A DNA stretch of 64,000 nucleotides from Theobroma cacao. Lineage: Eukaryota; Streptophyta; Magnoliopsida; Malvales; Malvaceae. Numbering within the stretch: the stretch's first letter is position 1; each line of letters starts with the position of its first letter. This document shows positions 25,017-33,700 of this stretch, one piece after another. Below the pieces are notes generated by a model. That model was not told the origin of the DNA. It saw nothing but the letters and a program-made list of their open reading frames with translations, and ran no database searches. The stretch spans positions 11,982,076 to 12,046,075 of the forward strand of contig NC_030852.1 of NCBI RefSeq assembly GCF_000208745.1, in the 5' to 3' direction. Both the position numbers and the translations under genes were made by a program.

Positions 25017-26289
25017 ACAGTCAAAATCATGCTTAAGAAATCCCTTTCAATCAATTGCACCAATCACGAGAGAAATACCAAGCAAAATGGGATTTATGCA
25101 ATTCATGTATCAAATCAATTTTGCTCAACCATGGTATATCATCAAAAACAATAAATCAATTTCAATCAAAGAGAAAAAAAAGATTTTGCAAGAAAATCAA
25201 TTGATAAAGATTTAATCTTTCTTTTGAAACTTTTTAACTTGAAACATTCAAGATTAGACATGCTTTGTGAAAAATCATAAGCTCAATTTAGTTCAATTAT
25301 GCTTTAAATGATTTATGAAATGTGTAATGAGCATAATTAATAATGTTTATGCATGTCAAGGGTCATTTGCAAATATATCACGATCATGTGCCAAAAAGGC
25401 CTTTATGACCATTCAAGCTTACAAGCAAGCATGCATATCCAATAAGAACAAGTCATAAGTACTTTCATTATGAAACAAACTTGTTCAATTCATAAATCAT
25501 TATAAACTTAATGGATGGCAATATTTTTCTCATATAAGCTTATTTTGCTTTAAAAGTACCAATTAAAGTAGTCAAAACTTTCAAGGTCATCATCAACCAT
25601 CTTGAACTATTCAAACAAGTTATAGAATGCAAATCAAGATTGTTCAAATGGTCGACTTATGTTAGGCACAAGGAAATCAAGGATAATTTTTTTTATCAAT
25701 TTTTCTTGTTTTAGGCTACTTGAATAAATGTTAGTGTAAGTCATCAAGTATGCTCATATTTCTATCACATTATCCAACCTTTTATGTTTCAAAATTATGC
25801 TCAAAAGTTGTTTTTCCTCAAAGAAGTAGTATGGAAGCAATTTCACAAAATATGAGGAAATTTTATAGAAACAATTTTCCAAAATCAAGCAATTTAAGAA
25901 AACATTTTTCTCAAAATAAGAATGATGATACATTCAAGGTCAAAATATAAGTACATACTCAATCTTTAGATTCATACTTCCTTGCAACTTGTAGCATGTA
26001 TCATATCAAATCGAGTTGCATAGCCAAGATTTATCAATAAAGTGCAAGGAATTATGTACTTAATATTCAAGCAAGAATAGGCAACCAAAGTTTTCAATTA
26101 TGAAAGGCAAATACTTTTAGAAACCAAGCTAAATCAATGAAGCATTTAATAAATAAATAATATAAAATCTCATTTAAATAAACAAAAGGCTTTTAGCATA
26201 AAGATCACCCATTTTCCTTTATGTATGGCTAAAGAGCATTCTTCAAGAATTGTTCCTCATTGCTTTAGCACACCTACAAGAGACATTTT
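25017..26289 (-). other. Copia internal DNA downstream of gag, non-coding
   Basis: This AT-rich stretch of 1.3 kb directly follows the gag relic on the - strand, where protease and integrase should begin in an autonomous copia element. I see no such motifs. Confidence 0.6.
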
Positions 26290-27278
26290 TCATTTAATTT
26301 TTGGTATCCAAATTGCTTTGGATCCTTGAAAGTTAGTATCGTTGCATAAAGTTCCTTTTGGAACCCACACTTGTCTAAATTTATAAGGTAAACATTTTTT
26401 AATTGGACAAGTGTATGAATAATAACTAAAAAATGTGCAATGATTGCATTTGGTCATTTTGGAAGATGAGGAATTCATGAAAGCCTTCTGTTTCTCATTT
26501 AATAAATCTTCAAATTTTCTTGTCACATCAAAATTTCCTTTTTCAAAAATATCAATTTTCTTTTAGTAAGCTTCAAAATCCTTTTCCAGATTTTCATTTT
26601 CTTTTTCCAAATCAATATTTGCTTTCATCAAAAATTCATTTTCAACATCGAGTATGGAAATAATTGTCTTGTGCTTTATATTCATTTTCTTAAACTCAAA
26701 TGCTAAATCCTCAAAAGCATCTTGCAATTCATCAAAAGCATATGAATTAAGTTCACAAAATGAAGACATTACCTTTATCTCTTCAAGAGCCGTGAGGTAT
26801 AATTCAATTTGATTCAAGGATTCATCTTCACTTGATTTCTTGTCTGCATTTGCCATGTTGCTTATTGAGCATTGATTCTCACAAAACTTGTCTTCCAATT
26901 CCTTTTCCTTCTTTGTTTCTCCATATAACTCTTTTAATTTTCCCAAATTTCCTTGGCACTTTTGCACATGAACACTCTATTGTATTCTCTATAATCAAAT
27001 GCACAAATGAAAGTGTGCATGGCCTTAGAGTTGATTTATAGTTTCCTCATTTAAGCTTCAGTCCACTTATTTCTATCTTTGGGAGTTTTCTCACCATTTA
27101 CCGAATTTGTAATCATAGGAATGAAAGGACCATTGGAAATGACATCCCATATCTCATAGTCATAAGCCCTAACATAAATGGACATTTTAGTCCTCCAATA
27201 AGGATAGTTTGATCCATCAAATAGAGGTGGTCTATTTAGGGATTCACCCTCAGCAAGAAAAGTTTTAAGTAAAGCCAT
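26290..27278 (-). pseudogene. gag: Copia (SIRE-like) gag relic
   Basis: Three consecutive - strand open pieces (27278-27051, 26967-26563, 26526-26290) read as one broken gag of the UBN2/retrotran_gag copia family. The N-terminal piece has the hallmark 'RPPLFDGSNYPYWRTKMSIY' and then 'YEIWDVISNGP'. The middle piece has 'LKELYGETKKE' and a Glu/Lys-rich coiled-coil-like stretch. The last piece has a damaged zinc knuckle, CNHC followed by a Cys where CX2CX4HX4C is expected, with the His replaced by Tyr. It is followed by 'VWVPKG' and 'IWIPK', which are typical of SIRE gag C-termini. Stops separate the pieces, so no functional protein is made. It lies just after the primer site and 5' LTR, as expected. 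This is the only coding trace in the element. Confidence 0.85.
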
Positions 27279-27321
27279 ATGGATCTCCCCTAAAGATGTT
27301 AAGCCTTAAAAATGAGGGTTA

Positions 27322-27334
27322 GGCTTTTATACCA
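27322..27334 (-). other. Copia primer-binding site
   Basis: The - strand reads TGGTATAAAAGCC next to the 5' LTR terminus. It is one mismatch away from the TGGTATCAAAGCC form complementary to tRNA-Met that SIRE-like elements use. Confidence 0.75.
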
Positions 27335-27336
27335 CT

Positions 27337-27837
27337 AGTTGATCCCAAAGAGTGTGCTAAAGGGGGGTGAATAGCTCTTTTGGAGTGACTCTAAAATTCC
27401 CTCCAAGTAAAAAGCTGATTAAAAGAATTTGAAAGTGGAAGTTTAAAGCTTACTGGAGGAATGATTTAAGTGCTAAGAGTAAGAAGATAATAAAGAAAGC
27501 AGACAAAACATAATGATTTATAGTGGTTCGGTCCCCTTAACCTACATCCACTACATTGATCTCCCAACCAAGGATTTTCAAACCAATTCACTAAAATTAG
27601 TGGAATTCCCAAGCTTCCACCAAGGTTTTACAATGGCTTTTCAATGGCTCAACCACAACCTTTAACAATGGTTTTTCACGGGATCAACCAAAACCCAAAA
27701 CTAACTTTTCTAAGGCTTAGTTAGAACCTACCACAACAACCAAGCTAACCTAAGCTTGATCAACCCCTTAGAGTGTCTCTCACACTCTAAGTAAACAAGA
27801 AATAGAGAAAAAATGAAGTACAATTGATCACCTAGCT
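27337..27837 (-). repeat. 5' LTR of the copia element, inner part
   Basis: This matches 7545-8100 of the 3' LTR ('gatcccaaagagtgtgctaa', '..ttcactaaaattagtggaa'). The terminal TG has become AG. The rest of the LTR lies at 41594-43009, beyond the chromovirus inserted at the TSD tagct (27833-27837). Confidence 0.88.
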
Positions 27838-27881
27838 TGTCACGACCCAAATTTTGGGCCATGACCGGTGCATGGGCCCAA

Positions 27882-27894
27882 TGGACATAGTCCA
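27882..27894 (-). other. LTR-end mini-hairpin TGGAC-ATA-GTCCA
   Basis: A 5-bp stem with a 3-nt loop, 44 bp inside the LTR end that faces the primer site. The equivalent sites in other LTRs keep the stem with different bases: 32498-32510 TGAGC/GCTCA, 53083-53095 TGGGC/GCCCA, 52367-52379 TGAGC/GCTCA, 59921-59933 TGGGC/GCCCA, 38860-38872 TGGAC/GTCCA. Copy 9473-9485 is TGGAT/GTCCA, a T-G wobble. Confidence 0.75.
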
Positions 27895-28449
27895 CTAAAC
27901 CCAAGCAAGCCTATCGAATTATTCTACTCATCATACCATCAAGTATTGTTAAGTCACAAATTGTAACTTTAAACTAAAATAGTAATATACATTGCCAACT
28001 CATACTGGCATTACTCATTTAAAATATACATACATTGCCTACAACATGTATCTTAATAATTTACATCAAGTTTGTCTATACATCTCAAAAAGAAGACTCG
28101 ATTTCCAGCGGAGGGACTTGGATGAATGTATAGCTACTGAATGCCGAGACACCTACCAAAAGATGGACACAGGTCTACAAGGATACCTCGTCCTAGTTAC
28201 CAGCTGCCTCGTGATTTGAAAACATGAATTTGAAATGGTGAGTATAAACCTAGTGAGTGAACAAGGAAGGGAACAAGCAACAACAAAGGAAAATTTAAAA
28301 TCATGATGCACTAGTTTGAAAACAATGCAATTTGGTTCATTCCTAATAAAACGCCTTATCGAGCCCTTAAGTGATTAATCATTTGAAAGTCATGAACCCA
28401 TACATAGCGAATCATTTGAAGAATGAAAGCTTCAATATTGCACAAGCAA

Positions 28450-28920
28450 GTTAAATACAACAACGAATCTTCGCTGCAGCGGAAAGGCAGTCTTGCTGCA
28501 GCAAGAATGAATTTTTTGTTGCAGCGATGTTGGAATTTAGTTATTAACCGAACGAGGGTTTCTCAACTGGCCGAGGGTTTCTCACTAAACCTCCTCATTT
28601 TTAAAATTAACTCTTTTAATCCTTAATGTTGGAAGTCCATGCTCCCATATGGTAGCAAAGAAGTGAAAGATAGGACAACAATTGGACAAGATAAGAAAAC
28701 AAAATAGAAAGTTTTTTCCTGCAGCGAAATTACAACCCAAAAAAAACAGAAAGTTTCTCGCTGCAGCGAGAATGCATTTCGCTACAGCGAAAAGCTATAG
28801 TTTCATTCTCGCTGCAGCAAAAATGCATCCTCGCTGCAGCGGGTTTTTGGCTAGTGTACCCCTCCAAACCCCAGAGTTTCTCGTTGTAGCGAGAATCATT
28901 CTCGCTTCAGCGAAATACAG
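28450..28920. repeat. Palindrome cluster (CTCGCTGCAGCGAG) in the chromovirus 3' LTR
   Basis: About ten copies, including a perfect TCTCGCTGCAGCGAGA near 28757 and an alternative self-complementary form TTGCTGCAGCAA near 28494. Other variants are at about 28468, 28717, 28778, 28808, 28832, 28879 and 28900. Confidence 0.85.
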
Positions 28921-29084
28921 AGCATCAATGCAAAATTTACCTTTCTCTCAAAGGAAAAACCACTCTGCCAAAAGGTCCAAACCAACATGAAAACACATAA
29001 CAATTTTTCAAGGTTTAACATGTCAAGTTTCACATGCATTACAACCATAAGCCATTATCCATCAATTTCCTATAACACACATAT

Positions 29085-29152
29085 TTACATATATATATAT
29101 ATATACATATATACCCATCATCATCATCACACCATCCCATCATCATCATCAC
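29085..29152. repeat. Microsatellites (TA)n and (CAT)n
   Basis: A run of alternating TA with 'acatatatac', followed by CATCATCAT tracts. The same pair occurs at 40165-40235, at 1-60 in reverse complement, and partly at 33280-33335 and 58490-58510. It precedes the hairpin minisatellite in each LTR. Confidence 0.85.
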
Positions 29153-29154
29153 CA

Positions 29155-29275
29155 GCTCATGCGCACTCCCTACTCGCACATGGCTGGGTCATCATCGGGT
29201 TATGCGTACTCCCTACTCATACATAACCGGGTCATCCTCGGCTTATGCGCACTCCCTACTCGCACATAGCCGAGT
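29155..29275. repeat. Hairpin minisatellite, ~42-bp units
   Basis: Three units of the type 'ggcttatgcgc-actccctactc-gcacatagcc-gggtcatc'. Each unit is a hairpin with the loop actccctactc. The middle unit pairs GGTTATG (29198-29204) with CATAACC (29222-29228); the next pairs GGC..TATG with CATAGCC (29265-29271). The third stem pair therefore changes from T-A to C-G. Confidence 0.8.
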
Positions 29276-30102
29276 CAATATAATTACACAACATTATACT
29301 CAAGCATATATGTATATCAACATAATGCAGCCACATAGAAATCCATAATAATCACATTTCATAACATAAACCTTTTCTCAAAAGCTTGTTCCCAAGGCAT
29401 TCATTTTCATGAAAAAATGTATAAAATCATTTAAACACTTTGTCAAATCCATTATATTCCCAAAATCAGTTTTGAAGGTAGTCCACTCACCAATTGATTG
29501 TAGCACTTTTAATTGACTCAAATTCCCCTAATGATCCAATTGGAATGATGGTGCTTCCTTAAAAACCTAGGATCACATTAACATAAACAATAGATTAATT
29601 TACACACTATGAACTCTAAAAGCTATCTCTTAGCTAGTTTTCAATTGCCACTTTAAATGGCTATCTATGTTCACTATCTTAATCACTAAAAAGTAATGAA
29701 TATACTAAACAATAAAACAGCTCATAAATCACAATTACTAGCCATTTTCTGCAGCTAAAAATCAAACTTGGTGCATCACTCACCTTAGGGTTCCTTTGTA
29801 GTCAAATTCCCTTCTAATTGCTTTTAAATAAATGGTGTAATTCTCTCTTTCTCTCTCTAGAACGTCCAACTAGTGAGAGAAAGTGTGAAAACCAAATTTT
29901 TGAAGGCTTTTAAAGTGAGAGGATGAAAGAATTCAAAGGTTCTAGTCAAAAAGGTTCAAAGGTGTGAAAACTAGAGCTAGAGAGAGAAAATCACTCAAGC
30001 TTCAAATCAAGCTTCCATGAAGTTTTGAAGAAACGTGAGAGAGGAGAAGAAGAAAAAGAAGACCAGCTACTAGAAATTCAAGAAGGTGCTAGAAATTTCC
30101 AG

Positions 30103-30111
30103 ATATTTATA
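30103..30111 (-). promoter_or_regulatory. Likely TATA box of family B LTR
   Basis: TATAAATAT on the - strand, conserved at 41191-41199 and 11143-11151 (- strand) and at 57672-57680 and 62407-62415 (+ strand), always preceded by 'ctta' or 'gagc' and followed by a leader containing 'ccagcagctt'-like sequence. Promoter activity has not been tested. Confidence 0.55.
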
Positions 30112-30473
30112 AGCCAACTTATCCATTCCCATAAAATTATGAAAATGCCCTTCCACCAATTAACTTATTCCCCTCTAATATTTGATGCAATCTTTTTGCT
30201 CTTTTAACACTAGGACAAGATTCATAATGGTCTAAACATACTCGGGTTCATAAAAACATAAAATTTTAACCCGAGATGAAAATTGTTGACACTTTTAGTT
30301 TTCTTCGTGTTTTCATCAGCACACATCATTTATACTGTCTTATGCCTATTTAGGCCTTAAAATATCATAAAACTTTCTTCTGGAAGCTTATTAGAGAAAA
30401 TAAAGAAACTACCCCTAGCCTATATTATTACATATATACTTAGTTGCAAGCCTATAGAAGTTGGGGTATCACA

Positions 30474-30490
30474 TTCTCCCCCACTTAAGG
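30474..30490 (-). other. Polypurine tract of the chromovirus
   Basis: The - strand reads CCTTAAGTGGGGGAGAA directly before the 3' LTR start TGTGATACCCC. This is the typical plus-strand primer of Tekay-like elements. Confidence 0.85.
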
Positions 30491-31655
30491 AAATTCGATC
30501 CCCGAATTTAAATTCACTATAAGGTAACGTACCTCTAAGTATGAAAGGATGGGGATACTTTGTTTGCATCTCTTCCTCGGCTTCCCACGTTACCTCCTCG
30601 CTAGTGTGATTTCACCACAACACTTTCACTGATGCTACTTCCTTTAAACGGAGCTTTTTAACTTGCCTATCAAGGATAGCTACCGGTTGCTCTTCATAGG
30701 TTAGATCATCTTGCAACTGAATGGTTTCATACCGTATAACATGTGATGGATCTGGGTTGTACTTCCTAAGCATGGACACATGAAACACGGGATGAATATT
30801 CGAAAGGTCTGGCGGTAATGCCAAACGATATGCCACTGCTCCAACCTTTTCTAAGATCTCAAAGGGTCTAATGTACCGAGGACTTAACTTCCTTTTCTTG
30901 CCAAACCTCATTACCCCTTTAGTTGGTGAAACTTTTAAAAATACATGACCTCCTACTTGGAACTCCAAGTCTCTCCGTCGGTTATCAGCATATGACTTTT
31001 GTCTACTTTGTGCTGTTAACATCCTCTGACGGATCATGCTTATTTTCTCTGTTGCATCCTACACCAACTCAGGCCCCAAAAGTTTCCTTTCTCCCACCTC
31101 TAGCCATCCAATGGGTGACCTACACCTCCGTCCATATAATGCCTAAAATGGTGCCATTTGAATGCTTGATTGGAAACTGTTGTTGTAGGCAAATTCCACT
31201 AAGGGTAGATATTGACCCCACCGGACCCCAAGGTCTATCCCACAAGCCCTCAACATATCCTCCAATGTTTGTATGGTCCGTTCAGACTATCCATCAGTTT
31301 GAGGGTGGAAAGCTGTGCTGAAATCCAACTTAGTACCCAATGCTTCCTGCAACTTTCCCCAAAACCTACTAGTAAATTGAGCTCCTCTGTCAGATACTAT
31401 AGAAATGGGAATACCATGTAGTCGTACTATCTCATCCACATAAACTCGAGCGTATTGGGCAGCCCCGTAAGTAGTCTTAATCAGAAGAAAATGAGTTGAA
31501 TTTGTTAACCGGTCTACTACTATCCAAATTGAATCATATCCCCCACTAGTTCGAGGCAAACCCGTTACAAAATCCATGGCAATATGCTCCCACTTCCACT
31601 CGAGCACTAGTAATGGCTGTAATAGCCCTGCAAGCTTTTGATGCTCAGCCTTAAC
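30491..31655 (-). pseudogene. pol: Chromovirus integrase core and chromodomain relic
   Basis: On the - strand, downstream of the zinc domain, the catalytic core begins near '[16 protein letters not shown]' (first Asp in MDF). It continues through '[12 protein letters not shown]' (second Asp) and '[10 protein letters not shown]', then a stop (31287-31289) where the family has Gln, then 'SERTIQTLED' with the catalytic Glu. Further stops lie at 31143-31145 and 31069-31071. The C-terminal part (31037-30612) has the 'FLKVSPTKGVMRFGKKRKLSPRY' type motif (GPY/F-like), 'HPVFHVSMLRKY', and a chromodomain start 'PVAILDRQVKKLR..VKVLW'. The chromodomain is cut by a TGA at 30612-30614 inside what would be the aromatic-cage segment; related sequence continues beyond (EEVTWE). 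The protein would insert cDNA and target chromatin in a working element; this copy cannot. Confidence 0.9.
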
Positions 31656-32447
31656 CTACTGACAAACCAGGCACTTGGAGACAAACTCAGCTACATCTCT
31701 CTTAAGTCCTTCCCACCAATACACATCTCTTAAATCTTGATACATTTTTATAGCCCCTGGATGTACCACATAAGTTGCCATGTGAGCTTCCTCCAATATT
31801 TCTCTCCTCAACCCGTCACCATCAGGCACATAAAGTCTGGTTTCATACCTCAACACTCCATCTGTGCCTTTGGTAAACATTTTTCCTTTCCTTCCCTGAG
31901 GATCCTCTAAGGCCTTAACTGCAAAATCATCTTTACTTTGTGCTTCTTTGATTCGGTCCATTAAGATAGGCCTTACTCTAAAATGTGCTAGCAATGCATC
32001 TATCTCCGCAGCTTCCAAATGCACACCTATGTCTCCCAAGCTATGGATCTCTCTAACCAATGATCTCCTATCAGTAGAAATATGTGCCAAACTTCCCATT
32101 GATTTTCGACTCAAGGCATCCGCCACTACATTGGCCTTACCAAGATGATAAAGAATAGTATAATCATAATCCTTTAGCAACTCCATCCATCTACGTTGCC
32201 GCAAGTTAAGATCCTTCTGCTGAAATATATACTTCAAGCTTTTGTGGTCCGTATATATCTCACAAGTCTCACCATACAAATAATGTCTCCAAATTTTCAA
32301 GGCAAACACGATTGCTGCCATTTCCAAATCGTGTGCAGGGTAATTTTGCTCATGCCTTTTAAGTTGCCTGGATGCATACGCAATCACTTTCCCATGTTGC
32401 ATTAATACACATCCTAAACCAACACCCGATGCATCACAAAACACAAT
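31656..32447 (-). pseudogene. pol: Chromovirus RNase H and integrase zinc-domain relic
   Basis: The - strand frame begins at the nested-LTR junction with '[13 protein letters not shown]' (first catalytic Asp). It continues with '[20 protein letters not shown]' (Glu), 'YTDHKSL' (Asp) and '[12 protein letters not shown]' (Asp), so the RNase H acidic residues are all present. The integrase HHCC domain follows, with the second His in '[10 protein letters not shown]' and the Cys pair in 'CLVCQ'. The frame closes at TAG 31656-31658, where relatives carry Gln. Apparent Met starts upstream of 32447 belong to the inserted LTR and are not part of this protein. The upstream half of pol lies beyond 35472. 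Confidence 0.92.
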
Positions 32448-32497
32448 ATAACTGTCACGACCCAATTTCCCGAGCCATGACCGACGCATGAGCTCAA

Positions 32498-32510
32498 TGA
32501 GCATAGCTCA
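32498..32510 (-). other. LTR-end mini-hairpin TGAGC-ATA-GCTCA
   Basis: The same position (45 bp from the LTR end) and architecture as at 27882-27894, with stem pairs 3 and 4 changed in a compensating way (G-C to A-T, A-T to G-C). Confidence 0.75.
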
Positions 32511-33394
32511 CTAAGCCCAAGCAAGCCTATCCATTTACCTTTGCTTAACAAATTTATCATATCATGCATACACACACACCTTTTCCCGGGTGTGAACATA
32601 GCCAAAACACAATGGCATTATCGATAATAATATACATGCACTATACCAGTCATGTATTTAGCAATTTACATTGCATACACATATTCACATTGTTAGATTG
32701 TTTTCACAATACAAAAGGACCCATGACTTCCAGCGGAGACATTTACAATAAAAGGGATTACTATCGAATGCCAGACACATACCCAGGAGATGCACTACGG
32801 GGACTCCTCGATCTAGGGTCCAACAGTCACCTGATCTGAAAACATGAATTTTTATAAAACGTGAGTACAATACTCAGTGAGTGAACAAGAAGGGAACAAG
32901 CATACCATAAGGAATGTTTATCGAAATCATGATGCATTCATTTTCTCAAAACCATGCAATTGTTTTAGCTCCTTTAAACCCCTCATGTAAACCCCACATG
33001 AGTAAATCACTTTACAAAAATCCATGCTCAACTATGGTACCAAAGAAATGGGAAATATGGCAAAAACCCACAAGTTAGCAAAATGGACAGAAAGTTTCTC
33101 GCTGTAGCGAACTTCATTCTCGCTGCAGCGAGAACCAGAACATCAAGGAAAAAGTCTCATTTTTCCCTTAAAACAAGTCATCCTGCTAAAATAACAATAG
33201 CAACATGTAACACATGTAAACTTCCAAATTTCAACAAAACAAATGCTTACATATTTGCATTTACAACCATATACCCATCATCAACATGCACACCATCCCA
33301 TCATCATCATCATGCACATCATCCCATCATCATCATCTCATATGCAACGGCTTATGCTATTGTCACTAGGGGGTGGGAGATCACGAAGCATCCC

Positions 33395-33505
33395 CCCCTT
33401 CACTCGGCAAGAGGTGCACTTCACTCCGGATCACGAAGCAACGGAGCAGTCCCTTCCCTCCTCCTCCAAGCTCTTGGGTGGAGAGTCATACTTCGCCACA
33501 GATCA
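33395..33505 (+). repeat. Segment shared, inverted, with 20930-21070
   Basis: It contains 'ggcaagaggtgcacttcact', 'ggagcagtcccttccctcc' and 'gagagtcatacttcgccaca', the same series found antisense in the leader of the non-autonomous family A element. Nearby 'ggtgggagatcacgaagcat' also repeats at about 33528-33546. Confidence 0.8.
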
Positions 33506-33559
33506 TACCTATCAAAGCACTCATAGGGTGGAAGATCACGAAGCATCCAGCCCTATAAG

Positions 33560-33700
33560 CTATGGGGGCAACAACGGCTTATGTGCACTCCCACTCACAC
33601 ATAGCCGGGTCAGCAACGGCTTATGTGCACTCCTACTCGCACATAGTCGGGTCAGCAACGGCTTATGTGCACTCCTACTCGCACATAGCCGGGTTCAAAT
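33560..33700. repeat. Hairpin minisatellite, three near-identical 42-bp units
   Basis: Three units 'cggcttatgtgc-actcctactc-gcacatagccg-ggtcagcaa', each able to fold with a stem of about 10 bp (one bulged T) around a 10-nt loop. The three units are almost identical, so amplification is recent. The translated run of repeated residues in this stretch is a by-product. Confidence 0.85.

Larger units (their letters stand above)
27838..30473 (-). repeat. 3' LTR of the chromovirus (family B)
   Basis: On the + strand it runs from TGTCACGACCC at 27838 to GGGGTATCACA at 30473, 2636 bp. It is very similar to the LTR at 38816-41588. It holds, from 3' to 5' end, the covarying hairpin (27882-27894), the palindrome cluster, a TA/TC-rich microsatellite, the hairpin minisatellite and a TATAAATAT box. 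ORFs such as 28682-28990 and 28987-29226 only reflect these repeats. Confidence 0.93.

Noticed and set aside
28987..29226. Frame with Ile-Tyr and poly-His runs, also at 39617-40312 and 58152-58712
   Set aside because: It is the translation of TA and CAT microsatellites and of the hairpin minisatellite.
30025..30207. Small Glu/Lys/Arg-rich frames in family B LTRs (also 41113-41295)
   Set aside because: They lie in the purine-rich leader of the LTR, differ between copies without codon-level constraint that I can see, and resemble no known protein.
31923..32839. Plus-strand frames across the chromovirus pol region
   Set aside because: They are antisense shadows of the RNase H and integrase frames or lie in the nested LTR.
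33560..33700. CRISPR-like regular repeats
   Set aside because: The 42-bp units are contiguous hairpin minisatellites with no unique spacers, in a plant genome.
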